From: Gambelia wislizenii
Lineage: Eukaryota > Chordata > Lepidosauria > Squamata > Crotaphytidae
NCBI GenBank assembly: GCA_030847615.1
Contig: JAUMIR010000003.1
Span: 33,726,501-33,790,500 of the forward strand
Length of the DNA stretch: 64,000 bases
Direction of reading: 5' to 3'
The translations under genes were made by a program, and so were the position numbers. Below, one piece after another: positions 10,527-22,672 of the stretch (within the stretch, counting starts at the first letter, position 1; every line of letters starts with the position of its first letter). A model generated the notes under the pieces. It was not told the origin of the DNA and did no database searches. It saw only the letters and a list, made by a program, of their open reading frames with translations.

Positions 10527-11485
10527 CCACCATAATCTGCTGCTGCTGAACTTTTTTTTAAAAATCATCTGTGTGCTGAAGCAATATTTTGTATTTCTAA
10601 AAAGGGGGGGAGAGCACCGTTTTCTTGCCTTAGCATTCGCATGCTAAGGTGAAAAATCAACATGGCGACTCTGGGCGCTTGCCCTGTTAGCAAGCCCCAC
10701 CCCATGCTCATTGGGCCAATCAGCCTTGTGCTTCTTTGCCTATCGGAAAGCGATTAATATCAAATTGCTTGTCCCAATGAGGGGGAATGTGCATTCCCTA
10801 CACTGTTTTTTAAAAACTCAGAGAAAAGCCATGAAGGCTTTTCCTGCATAGTTGTTTTTACATTTTGGGCCCTTCTCCTTCACAAAACAATGAAATGATG
10901 CAGCTTGCCGTTTAGACAGATAAGGTTCTCCTTGCATGAGGATTTTCCCCCACCATTTAGACAACTCCCAAGTCTACTTGCTTCCCCTCTAAAGGCAGGC
11001 AACTGCAGGGGGGATGAGGCACATTTTCCATCCCTGCACAACCCCATAGGGACTGCACCAACACTACAGATGTGACCAGAAGTGATATCATATCACTTCC
11101 AGTTTCAGTTTTCACCAATTTCTGGCTGTTTTGGGGGTGAGGGGGGATTTTTTGGAGGGAGAAGATTAAAATTATGGGAGGATTGGAGTCTGTGAGGACA
11201 AACCCAGTGTGGTTTCAAGTTCTTTTTAGCACAAAAAAATTGTGAAGAAATAGAATTTGGGGGGTGGTCTGGAGTTTTTGGGGGCTTCAGGGTCCACAAA
11301 ATGTCCCTGTATGGAATGCATGTCAACCATGGGCCATACTTTGCCCACCCTTGTGCTACAGTATGGCGAGAAATATTATTAATAGTAATAGAAAATGTAT
11401 ATTTAAAAGAACGCTTTAGAGGAAACACAACGAATTCTGCCTTTATTGTAATATTAGGGGACAATATCAAGGGACAATGAGGTAT
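10527..11485. other. No gene seen; degenerate repeats
   Basis: 10760-10990 contains phrases related to the element at 9120-9420 and 28613-28900, in the other orientation (GGGAATGTGCATTCCC, AAAAGCC...GGCTTTTCC, GTTTAGACA). The remainder shows no feature I can name. Confidence 0.35.
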
Positions 11486-11830
11486 TTAGGCTGGGAGACA
11501 TGCTTTGATGCAGTTCTGGTTATCAGGAGATAGTGTTGTGGTTGAAAAGTGCAAATGAATATCATCAGCATAAGGGTGATACTGAAGGCCATGGGATTGA
11601 ATAAGATTACAGTACTCAAAGCTTATATATAAACAGAGAGGGTAAAAGTGCCCAAGACTGAACTTGGTGGAACACCAATCAAAAGCAGAAAAGAAGCCAG
11701 CAGATTTAAAGAACAGCCAGCGGGCATCCCACAGAAGGGAAAAATCAACTGTGTCAAACAAACAAACAAACAAACAAACAAGCAAACAAAATTAAAAATT
11801 GCAGAGGCATCAAGAAAACCAATCAAAAAC
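11486..11830 (-). mobile_element. L2-like LINE reverse transcriptase fragment
   Basis: On the minus strand two adjacent frames together read GVPPSSVLGTFTLSVYI and then HGLQYHPYADDIHLHFSTT. These are recognisable as the 'GVPQGSVLGP' and 'YADD' blocks of an L2-clade reverse transcriptase. A frameshift separates the blocks, and an (AAAC)n microsatellite at about 11756-11791 interrupts the upstream part. Non-functional fragment. Confidence 0.65.
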
Positions 11831-13320
11831 CTTTTGAATTGGCAACAAGAAGATAATGGCTGGAATCTTGATGGTCAGTCCCAACTAGAATAGAACCATT
11901 GAATCATTGTTGAATGGTGAATCAACAAGCAGGTAAATCTGATTGATTCAATGGTTTTGCTTTAGTTGAGACTAACAACAGAAATGAGGCTCAGCTGTGT
12001 TTTTAGGAAGGGCGGTCTCAGTAGAATGCAAAAATTGAAAACCACATTGAAAACAATCCATTGTAAAAATACTAGAAAAGAAGTCCAAGTATGAGTAAGC
12101 AGCCTCTTCTAAAAGGTTTTGAAAAAAGGAGTGAAGAAACAACAACAATTAAAAAGGAAGGATGAACCAAGGAAGACTTTTTAAGAATTAGAGAGCTAGT
12201 GGCTTACTTAAATGCAGAAGGAAAAGTAGCAACAGTGGGGGACAAATTAATGTGGAAAATAGGAAAGAAAATAGAAGCAATAATGATGAAAAGGAAAACA
12301 AGTAGAAGGACTGGAAATTTCAGCAATTTAGACAATTTGCCCCACAAAACAGGAAAATACATACAATTTACACAGTTGGACCTTATGGTTATATGAAACT
12401 GTCCCATTGAAACACACCAAACATGTCCCTGTCTTTACATACCTATGAGGAAACAAACTGCATAAAACATCGTGGAACTGGGAGGGCATTTTGTAGACCA
12501 TCTAGTCCAACCCTTTGCCTGATACAGGATACATGCATGACTTGTGCACAGGTGCATGGTTTTATATGGAGAGTTAAAACACCCCCTGTTTTAGTGCTTT
12601 TGCTCATCCAAAGGACAGATATACAGCTTCCAGATATACAGCTTCCCTCTCCCATGCTCCACTTGCTGTGTACTTTAAAGCATTTGTAGCATATTTAATA
12701 TCAGAAATGTTTTCAGAAGGTTCTTTGTGATTGACCCCTGGGCCAGCCTAGCAGTGCTGAGCAAAGCCCCTTCATTTGCAAAGAGAGCTGTTTTCCCCTG
12801 CATTCAGACTAAGGGAGAAGATAGTAAATGTTATCATCTGCATTTTTCTTTTTGATAATAGCCATAAAAATAATCAAATATCACAAACATTCAGCAATAA
12901 ATTGATAAGGAAGTCTAGCAAATCACATTAGGTTTATTTGTTTTACCTGTTTCATATGTGAACTTTTATAATAATAAACAGCTTTGGGTTAAAAATAGGC
13001 AAAGGGAACAGGATCTTCTTATCTCTCAATCCTATTATTTCTGTTCATTATTCAAATATTAACTTGCTATGGTTCATATGTACAACCAAGTACAAATATT
13101 GCACCAGGAAAAGGAAGGAAAAAATTCCCTTGCAATAAGAGTATAAGAATAAACAGTGCCATTAAATCTGGTTATTAGCTATTCTATAAGGTAGACAAAT
13201 CCATAAAAGGTGAGATTTGTAGAATGGAATAACTGTGTAGCAGTACTCTTTTTTTCTATGAAAATTCTGGAAATGGGTTTTATCTTAGGGCAGCTTTGCT
13301 CTGGTAGGATGTGCTTCCAC
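11831..13320. other. No gene seen
   Basis: Unique-looking AT-rich sequence. The longest frames (64-88 codons) have no recognisable motif and no conserved-looking composition. Confidence 0.4.
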
Positions 13321-13321
13321 T

Positions 13322-13912
13322 TTGCTGATCTCTCCTATCCAGTTTAGTACCACCCAATCACCTCAAACTGACTGCCTTGGTGGGCCCTTGCAAACAAAAT
13401 GTGATAAGTTACAGAGGGAAGCAGTAAGTGGCAGAGGGGGGCTGGTGAAAACTGGGTGTTTAAACTTAAGTGCACTCCGGTCCTCTGGGAGGAATCTGCT
13501 TCAGCCACAAAAATCTAGTCTGTCTGCAACCTCCCAGAGGGCCTTTTCGGTAATCGCCCTCAATTTATGGAATGGCCTGCCGAATGAGATCTGTCAGTTG
13601 ACAAGCTTGAGTAGCTTTAAAAAAGCACTAAAGACGGATCTCTTTCGCCAGGCCTTTCCTGATTAGATCCCGGCCTCAGGAGCTCAGTCTCCTGGCTTTT
13701 TAAAATTATGTATATATTTGTTTTAATGTGTTTTTAGTTAGAAGGTTTTAATTTTATAGTGTTTAATGTCTTTTTATGGGGGAGGGTGGGGGTGGGTGGT
13801 GTTTTTAGTCTTTATTATAATGTTTTAATTGTTGGAAGCCGCCCCGATTGTTTTTAGCAGAGGGGTGGGGTATAAATAAATTTATTATTATTATTATTAT
13901 TATTATTAAGTG
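13322..13912 (+). mobile_element. L2-like LINE 3' end
   Basis: The frame at 13322-13666 ends with AFSVIALNLWNGLP and [16 protein letters not shown], typical of the extreme C-terminus of L2-clade ORF2. It is followed by a short 3' UTR containing GCCGCCCCGA and GGGGTATAAATAAAT, and a (TTA)n tail at 13887-13909. 5'-truncated dead copy. Confidence 0.7.
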
Positions 13913-15563
13913 ACTTGATGTTTCTGATGGCTTCCCCCGATAGGTTTAAAGAATGGTGATTTCTCATTATACAGGTCTCTGAGTTTTTCCAGTTGTGTCT
14001 ACTTGTACCATTCTTTTTTTTTTTTTTTTTGGCAGGGGGTATTTGTAGTGATTTCTTGGATATGCACTTAGGCTCTGCACTAGGGTTTTGAAAAACTGGG
14101 TATGGTTTGTTGAGGTGATCTTATGTTTTGTAGGGTAAATTTTCTCCTCTTTGAATTATTTTAAAATAAGTTCATAGAGTTATAGCTTTATAGTACAGAA
14201 GTGCCATTTCAAATGATGCACTGAGGCATGATAGGACTAAAACTCTAACAAAACCTAATTGTAGAAACCTAATTGTAAACAAGGTGTACATGCAGCGTGC
14301 ACCTTTATCTTTTTTTTAAAAAAACAAAAACATTACTTTCTACCACTTTTCACCACTGCCACAGCAAAACTGCAGGTGGCAGTAGGTGGGTGATGTTCAT
14401 GTGGCCCACATGTTGTCTACTTCTGCTACCCAAGACTTCACCAATATACTGCCGCCTTATGTCCCAACCTTTTATCAGGAAAGGCTGTCCCTCCCATTGC
14501 TGTATGTGTATGATCTCTTTCTCCTGGGCAGCAGGTGCAGAGTGAAAGGTGAGATATGGGTCTAGTTCATGTGTTCATTGTTACTCTGAGTGAACAATGG
14601 TACAAACTCCTTTCACCGTATACACAAAGTCATGTGGACAGCATATGATATCTTAATGTGTGCAATGCCTTATTAATTTTGGCCTACATTACTTGAAGGG
14701 ACAGAATGCTATAAATCAGGTCTTTGGTTTGTAAGAGCCTCTACATGGAGTTCTTGGAAGCGTGGCTATTTACTGCCCCTCAGACTCTTAAATGGCAGTA
14801 TTTCAGTTGTGAATGTATGATTCAGGCCATGGAGTCTCTCAAAATTTAGTTTCAATTTTGATGGATAGGTTTCTTCATTTCTGGAATGTGAACTTTTCAA
14901 ATACAGTATAGGTGGACCCTTTTAAAATGATTGTTATCCCTTTAGTTTAACATTTAACCATCCTTTTACCCAGAAGTATGTAAGGCAAGTTTAGGTGGCT
15001 GTGGAAAATACAGTGGCCAATTTTTGTCTCTGCACAATGCCAGTGAGCACCATCCACCTGAAAGCCAGTTGCCATGCAGCCAAGAACAAAGGCAGTAGTG
15101 ATCCAGTGTTTCTGGTTTTAGCTGACTTGGTGGTTGGTGGTGGTTGGAGGCTTGCATTTTGTGGGGAGGGGTTCTGATTCTGTGACACTCCTGGAATAAC
15201 AATTTTTTCAGTTTGAAGGACAATGTTGCCCCCAATTTGGGGGAGTTTCGGGTGGGCTTTGGTCTGTATCTGGGTCTGGGAGAAATGCCTGGGGGGGGGT
15301 CACATATAGCCTTCATCTACAGCTTTTAGTGAATCCCATCATTATGTTCCCATTCTTCTCCTTTAAAAACATATCAAATCACCAAAGCCTAAATGGTGAG
15401 AACAAATCTTTGAAGTCTTTTAAAGTATTTTTAAATCTCATTCATTTAAGAGAAAGAAATTACAGAATAAAGCCACCTCTCCAGTTGAGGTTAATAATTG
15501 TAAGGATCATTCAATCTTCCAATCAAAATTGTTGTTACATGTAAGGAAATTACAGTGGATATT
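13913..15563. other. No gene seen
   Basis: Contains a T run at 14014-14031 and a G run near 15291. No coding or repeat family is recognised. Confidence 0.4.
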
Positions 15564-15792
15564 CAGTTGTCCCTCCGTATCCATGGATTTGGTATCCACG
15601 GATTTAAGTATTCACAGCTTGAAAATATTCTTAAAAAATAATACTCCAAAAAGCAAACCTTGATTTTGTCATCTTATATAAGGGACACCATTTTGCTATG
15701 CCATTGCATATAAGGGACTTGAGTATTCACAGATTTTGGTATCCACAGGGGGTCCTGGAACCAAACCCCAGTGAAAATGAAGTGACAACTAT
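15564..15792. mobile_element. Tigger-like (Tc1/mariner) MITE
   Basis: Starts CAGTTGTCCCTCC and ends with a degraded inverted copy (GTGACAACTATA). Inside are two copies of 'GGATTTGGTATCCA/GATTTTGGTATCCA' and GGGTCCTGGAACCAAA. It is the same family as 30028-30254 and the split copy at 61887-62418. Confidence 0.7.
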
Positions 15793-16471
15793 AGTTCTCT
15801 TTTACAATGTTTCTGTTTGGTCAGAACTATAAATCTAACAAAATTACAAAAAAAAAAATTCCTCTTGCTAGATTCAAAACACAAAATACTAAATACTGGA
15901 TACTAAAATTCCTATGGCTCCTAATTGCCCCAAACAAAAAACCATCAAAGTAATATTCTCTATGTGTTGATAGCTCCAGAGTATCTCAAAGACTGTCTGA
16001 TGCCTGTGTGTATCCTATTATCTCCATCTGCTCTACAGTATATTCAATCAACAAATGTTGGTTGGAAGCATAAGACAGGGTCTTTTTGGTGGCAGCAAAG
16101 TTCCTTCCATTGGAAATTCCTCTCCAGAAAGATCAGGTTTGCTCCCTTGCTGTTGCCATCTGGGGATCAGTGAAGATGTTTTGGTTTTCTCAGCATTTCA
16201 TCATTATGGCATTTAATCCTTCTTTGTGTGATTTGATGCCTTGATTTAAGACTGAATTATATTCTAAAACATCGTATTGAATATCACCTTGAGAATCTGT
16301 TGGTTGAAAGTTGGCATTGATACATTAAAATAAATGAATGAATAAATAGAGTACCAATGAGCCTGGCATTCTGTTACCTCTGTTTTTTGTGCTATTGAAC
16401 TATTCAGCATTGGCTTGGTACATTTAAGATAATTACAGTGGTACAGTAAAAAAATGGGGAAATTTAATAAT
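15793..16471. other. No gene seen
   Basis: AT-rich. It ends with a degenerate AATGAATGAATAAATA stretch near 16330. No gene or repeat family is recognised. Confidence 0.35.
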
Positions 16472-16795
16472 CAGTGGTTCTTCACCTGTGGTCTAGGGAC
16501 ACCCAGGGTCCGTAGTGTCCTCACAGGGGGTCCACAAAGGCTTGAAAGTTGATCAGCCCACCTCCTCTCTGCAGTGGGATGGCCACATGACAGGAGCCAA
16601 GGCGAAGGCTGGCTGGCTGGGTTGGTCTGCACATTGACATTCAATCCACTTCAGCCACAAACTTAGAGGAAGAAGAAAGAGAAAAGTCTTTTCTCCCCTT
16701 CCAGTGCCTCTGAGGGAAGGTTTAGTGGATGGTGTAACTATTATTATTATTATTGTTATTATCATCATCATTATCCAGTATTATTGTTATTATTA
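16472..16795 (-). mobile_element. hAT-like MITE with internal ATT/ATC repeats
   Basis: Starts TCAGTGGTTCTTCACCTGTGG, a typical hAT-like terminal sequence. It carries GGGGTCCACAAAGG and CCTCTGAGGGAAGGTTTAGTGGATGG, then (ATT)n and (ATC)n. This is the reverse complement of the outer element of the nest at 17793-22672. Confidence 0.6.
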
Positions 16796-16944
16796 TGGTT
16801 TTAAATCTTGAGTTAAGTCTTGGGGGTCTTGGAAGGTTACATTTTATTGTAAGCCACCAAATAAATCCTGTTCTATTGAGAGGAAACCATGTTGCTGTTG
16901 TTATTTGCCATCAGGTTGGCTGCAATGTATGGCAATCCTATGAC

Positions 16945-17180
16945 TGTTGTGGTGTAGTTGTCTGTGTGTTGGATTAGGACTCCAGGAGACCAGGGTTTGA
17001 ATCCCCCCTCGACTATGGAAACCCACTGGGAGACTTCAGACAAGTCACACTCTTAGGATAAGAGGAAACAATGGTAAACTCCCTCTGATCAAATCTTGCC
17101 AAGAAAACCCAGCAATAGGTTTGACTTAGGGTTGCAACAGGTCAGAAACAACATGAAAGTATGCAATAACAACAACAACC
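16945..17180 (+). mobile_element. Sauria-type tRNA-derived SINE
   Basis: tRNA-like head (GTGGTGTAGT...GGTTTGAATCCC, B-box-like). Then AAACCCACTGGGAGACTTCAG, TCTTGCCAAGAAAACCC and GGTCAGAAACAACATGAAAG, and a tail of (AAC)n. Sauria SINEs of squamates combine a tRNA head with a BovB-like tail. Confidence 0.7.
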
Positions 17181-17184
17181 AATG

Positions 17185-17600
17185 TATGAGAGACCTCCAA
17201 GAGACTTCATCAGCACCTCTGGTTAGGGCTGTGGCTTTCTTGATCAAATCCATCCACCTGTAGTATGGTCTTTCTTTTTTCTTACTGCCTTCTGCATTAC
17301 TAAGTATTCTTGTCTTTTCCAATGAGTCATGTCATCCCATGATGTGTCCAAAGTACAACAGTCTCAGTATAGTCATCTTGGTTTCTAGGGAGTGTTCAAG
17401 CTTGATTTGCTCTAGGAGCCATTTATTTCTGTCTTTTAAGCAGTCCACAGTATCCACAGAACCAGTGGCGGCACTAGGGGTGTGTGCAGAGAAGCTAAAC
17501 TGCATCAGATGACACCATCAGAGGGAGGAGTAACACCATAGCATAGAACCTTCCTTCAACACCACATTTCAAAGCAGATGATTTTCTTCCTGCTATTGTT
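17185..17600 (-). mobile_element. RTE/BovB-like LINE fragment
   Basis: Second copy of the family at 7860-8295. Shared phrases include AGACCTCCAAGAGA, TCATCCCATGATGTGTCCAAAG, GCTCTAGGAGCCATTTATTT and ACACCACATTTCAAA. It is interrupted by about 70 bp near 17460-17545. Confidence 0.5.
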
Positions 17601-17792
17601 CAGCTCAAGCCAAAAGAAGAGATGCTGAATGACCAATGGGGAGGGGGAAAGCATAATGTGATGAGGAGGAAATAAAAAGGTGATGGAAGCAGCACACTGA
17701 GGAACTATGACACAAAACGATGACAGACTCTTTCAAGGAGGAGCCTTTTGAGGATAAATGCACAATTTTAGAAAATGAAATGTAAGACAATG

Positions 17793-17903
17793 TATCTTAA
17801 CCTTTTCTTTACCAGGGACCCCCTTTAAATACCTTTTTGCTGTGGACCCCATTTAAAACCATCATTATCATCATCCCTAACATCATCATCATCAACAACA
17901 ATA
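17793..17903 (+). mobile_element. Outer hAT-like MITE of the nest, left part
   Basis: CTTAACCTTTTCTTTACCAGGGACCCC...GTGGACCCC, then (ATC)n. The other half, starting with (ATA)n and CACCATCCATTAAACCTTCCC, lies at 22376-22672 after about 4.5 kb of CR1 sequence. Confidence 0.6.
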
Positions 17904-18112
17904 ATGATTCCAGTAAGGCCTTTGACAAAGTCCCCCATGATATGCCTGCAAAAAAGTTAGTAATATGTGAGCTACACAATGCAACTGTTAGGTAGATTTG
18001 TAATTGGTTGACTGACTGAACCCAAAGGGTAGTCACCAATGGCTCCTCTTAATCCTTGAGAGAAGTGATTAGTGGGGTGCCACAGGGTTCTGTCCTGGGC
18101 CCAGTGCTATTT
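17904..18112 (+). mobile_element. CR1-A, left part (reverse transcriptase fragment)
   Basis: Encodes remnants of the CR1 reverse transcriptase: [10 protein letters not shown] near the start and the GVPQGSVLGPVLF block near 18074-18110. It stops at ...CCCAGTGCTATT. The next piece of the same element (the ACATCTTTATCAATGAC block) occurs at about 21460, so CR1-B was inserted here. Confidence 0.7.
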
Positions 18113-19345
18113 GATGGATCTAAGTTTTAAATGGAACATGTATAGGAAATGAAAAAAGGGGGAAATCACCAAAGAAGAATTCAAACAGATAGCGAACACA
18201 TGTAGGAGTAAAGTCAGAAAAGGTAAAGTGCAGAATGAGCTCAGGCTTGCTAGAGGTTAAGAACAATAAAAAGTTTTTTGGGGGTATGTCTGCAGCAAAA
18301 GGAAGAAGGAAATGGTAGGGCCACTATGTGGAGAAGATGGCAAAATGCTAACAGGGGACAGAGAAAAGGCAGAATTACTCAACACCTTCTTTGTCTCAGC
18401 GTTTTCAGAAAAGGAAAAGGGTGATCAACCTGAGCATAATGGAACAGAGGACACAACAGGGGAAATCCAGCACAGAATAAGTAAAGAGGTAGTACAGGAA
18501 TACTTTCTTAATCTAAATGAATTTAAATCTCCAGGACCAGATGAACTACATCCAAGGGTATTAAAAGAGCTGGCAAATGTAATCTCAGAGCCATTGGCAA
18601 TAATCTTTGAGAACTCCTGGAGAACAGGAGAAGTCCCAGCAGAATGTAGGAGGGCAAACATTTTCCCCATCTTCAAAAAGGGAAAAAAAGAGGATCCCAA
18701 CAATTACTGTCCAGTTAGTCTGACATCAATACCAGGGAAGATTTTAGAGCAGATCATTAAACAGAGAGTCTATGAACATTTAGAAGGCAATACCATAATC
18801 ACAAAAAGTCAACATGGGTTTCAGAGAAACAATTCATGTCAGACTAATCTGATCTCTTTTTTTGATGAAATTACCAGCTCGGTAGATGAAGAGAACACTG
18901 TGGATATCGCATACCTTGATTTCACTAAGGCCTCTGACAAGGTTTCCCATGACATTCTTGCAAACAAGCTTGTAAAATGTGGGCTAGACAAGTTAACTGT
19001 TCAATGGATTTGTAATTGGTTGACCAGCCGAACCCAAAGGGTACTCAGCAGTAGCTCCTCTTCGTCTTAGAAAGATGTGACCAATGGGGTGCTACAGGGT
19101 TCTGTCCTGGGCCCAGTGCTATTCAACATCTTTATCAATGACTTGGATGAGGGAATTAGGGGCATACTTATCAAATTTGCAGATGACACCAAATTAGGAG
19201 GTGTAGCTAATACCCTAGACGACAGGATCCAAATTCAAAATGACCTGAATAGACTAGAAAGCTGGGCCAAAGCTAACAAAATGAAATTCAATACAGAGAA
19301 ATGTAAGGTACTGCACTTAGGGTGGAAAAATGAAATGCATACATA
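18113..19345 (+). mobile_element. CR1-B LINE, left part
   Basis: Reads from the region between the endonuclease and RT domains (about 18120) into the RT domain. ORF 18312-19070 contains FKSPGPDELHPRVLKEL, FKKGKKEDPNNY, PVSLTSIPGKILEQI and AYLDFTKASDKVSHDIL. A TAG at 19068-19070 replaces the Trp codon of the sister copies. The same frame reopens at 19077 with GSVLGPVLFNIFINDLDEG and FADDTKLGG. It ends abruptly at the inverted CR1-C and continues at 20483. Confidence 0.85.
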
Positions 19346-20482
19346 TAGAATTGCAGAGTTGGAAGAGACCACGAGGGCCATCCAGTCCAACCCCCCTGCC
19401 ACGCAGGAAATCACAATCAAAGCATCCCCGACAGATGGCCATCCAGCCTCTGTTTAAAGACCTCCAAGGAAGGAGACCCCACCACGCTCCGAGGGAGTGC
19501 GTTCCACTGCCGAACAGCTCTTACTGTCAAAAAGTTCCTCCTAATGTTGAGGTGGAATCTCTGTTCCTGGAGCTTGCACCCATTGCTCCGTGTTCCAGTC
19601 TCTGGAGCAGCAGAAAACAAGCCTGCTCCATCCTCAGCGTGACATCCCTTCAAATACTTAAACAGGGCTATCATATCGCCTCTAAACCGTCTTTTTTCCA
19701 GGCTAAACATACCCAGCTCCCTAAGTCTCTCCTCATAAGGCATTGTTTCCAGACCTTTCACCATTTTAGTTGCCCTTCTCTGGACACGCTCCAATTTGTC
19801 AATATCCTTTCTGAATTGTGGTGCCCAGAACTGGACACAGTATTCTAAGTGAGGTCTGACCAAGGCAGAATAGAGTGGCACTATTACTTCCCTTGATCTA
19901 GACACTATACTTCTATTGATACAGCCCAAAATTGCATTGGCCTTTTTAGCTGCCGCATCACACTGTTGGCTCATGTTCAACTTGTGGTCTACTAGGACTC
20001 CTAGATCCCTTTCGCACGTAGTCTCATTCAGCCAGGTCTCTCCCATCCTATATTTATGCATTTCATTTTTCCGCCCTAAATGCAGTACTTTACATTTCTC
20101 CGTATTGAATTTCATTTTGTTAGCTTTGGCCCAGCTCTCCAGTCTATCCAGGTCATTCTGAATTTTGATCCTGTCCTCTAGGGTATTAGCTACTCCTCCC
20201 AATTTGGTGTCATCTGCAAATTTGATAAGTATGCCCCTAATTCCCTCATCTAAGTCATTGATAAAGATGTTGAATAGCACTGGGCCCAGGACAGAACCCT
20301 GTGGCACCCCACTGGTCACATCTTTCCAAGACGAAGAGGAGCCACTGCTGAGCACCCTTTGGGTTCGGCCGGTCAACCAATTACAAATCCATTGAACAGT
20401 TAACTTGTCTAGCCCACATTCTACAAGCTTGTTTGCAAGAATGTCATGGGGAACCTTGTCAAAGGCCTTACTGAAATCAAGG
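19346..20482 (-). mobile_element. CR1-C LINE, inverted insertion inside CR1-B
   Basis: On the minus strand a 5'-truncated CR1 begins within the [12 protein letters not shown] block and runs to the end of ORF2. It is one long uninterrupted frame (20376-19417) with [56 protein letters not shown] and FSLEKRRFRGDMIALF. Its 3' end, in a CTCTGCAATTCTAT-type sequence, abuts ...CATATAG of CR1-B. The open frame makes it the freshest of the three CR1 copies. Confidence 0.9.
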
Positions 20483-21460
20483 ATGGGGGAGACCTGGCTG
20501 AATGAGACTTATCTAGGAGTCCTAGTAGACCACAAGTTGAACATGAGTCAACAGTGTGATGCAGCAGTTAAAAGGGCCAATATGATTTTGGGTTGCATCA
20601 ATAGAAGTATAGCGTCTAGATCAAGGGAAGTAATAGTGCCACTCTATTCTGCCTTGGTCAGGCCTCACCTAGAATACTGTGTCCAGTTCTGGGCACTACA
20701 ATTCAAAAAGGATATTGACAAATTGGAGTGTGTCCAGAGGAGGGTGACTAAAATGGTGGAAGGTCTGGAAACCATGCCTTATGAGGAAAGACTTAGGGAG
20801 CTGGGTATGTTTAGCCTGGAAAAAAGGCGGTTAAGGGGCGATATGATACCCCTGTTTAAGTATTTGAAGGGGTGTCACATTGAGGATGGAGCAGACTTGT
20901 TTTCTGCTGCTCCAGAGACTAGAACACGGAGCAATGGATGCAAGCTCCAGGAACAGAGATTCCACCTCAACATTAGGAGGAACTTTCTGACAGTAAGAGC
21001 TGTTCGGCAGTGGAACACACTCCCTCGGAGCGTGGTGGGGTCTCCTTCCTTGGAGGTCTTTAAACAGGGGCTGGATGGCCATCTGTCAAGGATGCTTTGA
21101 TTGTTTAGTTTTTTAGTTTAGTTAGTTATTTATACCCCGCTCTTCAGCCACAAGGCTATCAGAGCAGCTTACAAATTGTTTTAAGCAATAGCTATTTACA
21201 CATCTACACTACATTAAACAGTTTCCAATGTGTGTTAGCTAATTGACCCCACAAGCTGGGTACTCAATTTACCGACCTACGAAAGGATGGAAGGCTGAGT
21301 GAACCTTGGAGCCCGCTGGAATCGAACTTGCAACATGGTGGTTTGCAGTACTGGCATTTAACCACTGCACCACCAGGGCTTGTGATTTCCTGCATGGCAG
21401 GGGGTTGGACTGGATGGCCCTTGTGGTCTCTTTCAACTCTACAATGCTATGATTCTATGA
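20483..21460 (+). mobile_element. CR1-B LINE, right part and 3' UTR
   Basis: Resumes with the GETWLNET block exactly where CR1-B stopped at 19345. Four residues are missing relative to CR1-C, a 12-nt deletion after GAGACTTATC. It runs through [14 protein letters not shown] and [16 protein letters not shown] to a stop near 21100, then the 3' UTR. The UTR is interrupted by a SINE at 21108-21381 and ends with the CR1 signature GCTATGATTCTATGA. Confidence 0.85.
21108..21381 (-). mobile_element. tRNA-derived SINE in the CR1-B 3' UTR
   Basis: The minus strand starts with a tRNA-like head (GGTGCAGTGGTTAAATGCC...GCAAGTTCGATTCC) and ends in GAAGAGCGGGGTATAAATAA. CR1 sequence TTTGATTGT continues on the other side as TGTGATTTCCTGC. 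This gives a short TGT or TTGT duplication. It is the same family as 45893-46152. Confidence 0.7.
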
Positions 21461-22375
21461 ACATCTTTATCAATGACTTGGATGAGGGAATATAGGACTT
21501 GATTATCATGTTTGCAGATGACACCAAATTAGGAGGGGTAGCTAATAGCCCAGAGGACATGATCAACATTCAAAATGACCTTAACAGATTAGAAAGCTGG
21601 ACCAAAACTAACATTGAATTTCAACAGGGAGAAATGTAGGATACTACACTTGGGCAGTAAAAATAAAAGCACAGATATAGGATGGGCGACACCTGGCTTG
21701 ATGGCAGTGCATGTGAAAGGGATCTAGGAGTCTTAGTGGACCACAAACTGAACATGAGTCAGCTGTGTGACACAGCAGCTAAAAAAGCCAATGTGATTCT
21801 AGGCTGCATCAATAGGAGTATAGTGTCTACATCAAGGGAAGTAATAGTGCCACTCTCTTCTGCTCTGGTCAGACCTCATCTGGAGTACTGTGTCCAGTTC
21901 TGGGCACCACAATTCAGGAAGGATACTGAGAAGCTGGACCTTGTGTCCAGAGGAGGGCGACCAGGATGGTGGGAGGTCTGGTAGCCATGCTGTATGAGGA
22001 GTGGCTTAGGGAGCTGGGTATGTTTAGCCTGGAGAAGAGAAGGTTAAGAGGGGACACGATAGCCATGTTTAAATATTTGATGGGATGTCATACTGAGAAT
22101 GGAACAAGCTTGTCTTCTGTTGCTCCAGAGACTAGGACACAGAACAATGGACTCAAATGATGGGAAAATAGATTCCACCTAAATATTAGAAAGAACTTCT
22201 TGACAGTAAGAGCCATTTGACAGGAATGTTCTGCCTCATAGTGTGGTGGAGTCTCCTTCTTTGGAGGTTTTTTAGCAGAGACTGGATGGCTATCTGTTGC
22301 AAATGTTTTGATTGTGTACTCCTGCAGGGCAGGACTGGATGGCCCTTGTGGCCTTTTCCAACTCTATGATTCAAT
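21461..22375 (+). mobile_element. CR1-A LINE, right part and 3' end
   Basis: Continues CR1-A from 18112: FINDLDEG-, FADDTKLGG-, [15 protein letters not shown] and RRLRGDTIAMFKYL-type blocks in several shifted frames. The 3' end has GGCCTTTTCCAACTCTATGATTCAATGA. It is more decayed than B or C, consistent with its being the oldest. Confidence 0.8.
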
Positions 22376-22672
22376 GATGATGATGGTAATAATAATAATA
22401 ATAATACACCATCCATTAAACCTTCCCTCAGAGGCACTGGAGGAGGAGGGAAGACTTCTCCTACTTCTTCCTGCAAGTTTGTGCCTGGAGCAGATTGAAT
22501 GGCAATGCACAGGCCAAACCAGCCAGCCACCCTTTGCCTTGGCTCCTGTCCTGTGGCCACTGTACTGCAAGCAGGAGGTGGGCCAAGCAGCCTTCAAACC
22601 TTCATGGGACCCCTTGTGAGGACCTTGTGCCCCCCTGGGAGGGGTCCCCTGACCACAGGTTAAGAACCACGG
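22376..22672 (+). mobile_element. Outer hAT-like MITE of the nest, right part
   Basis: (ATA)n, then CACCATCCATTAAACCTTCCCTCAGAGGCACTGGA and GGGGTCCCCTGACCACAGG, ending TTAAGAACCAC. Compared with the intact copy at 16472-16795, this completes the element begun at 17793. Confidence 0.6.

Noticed and set aside
16945..17040. tRNA gene (B-box-like GGTTTGAATCCC)
   Set aside because: It is the head of a SINE with body and (AAC)n tail; it cannot fold into a full cloverleaf. The same applies to the other SINE heads in the window.
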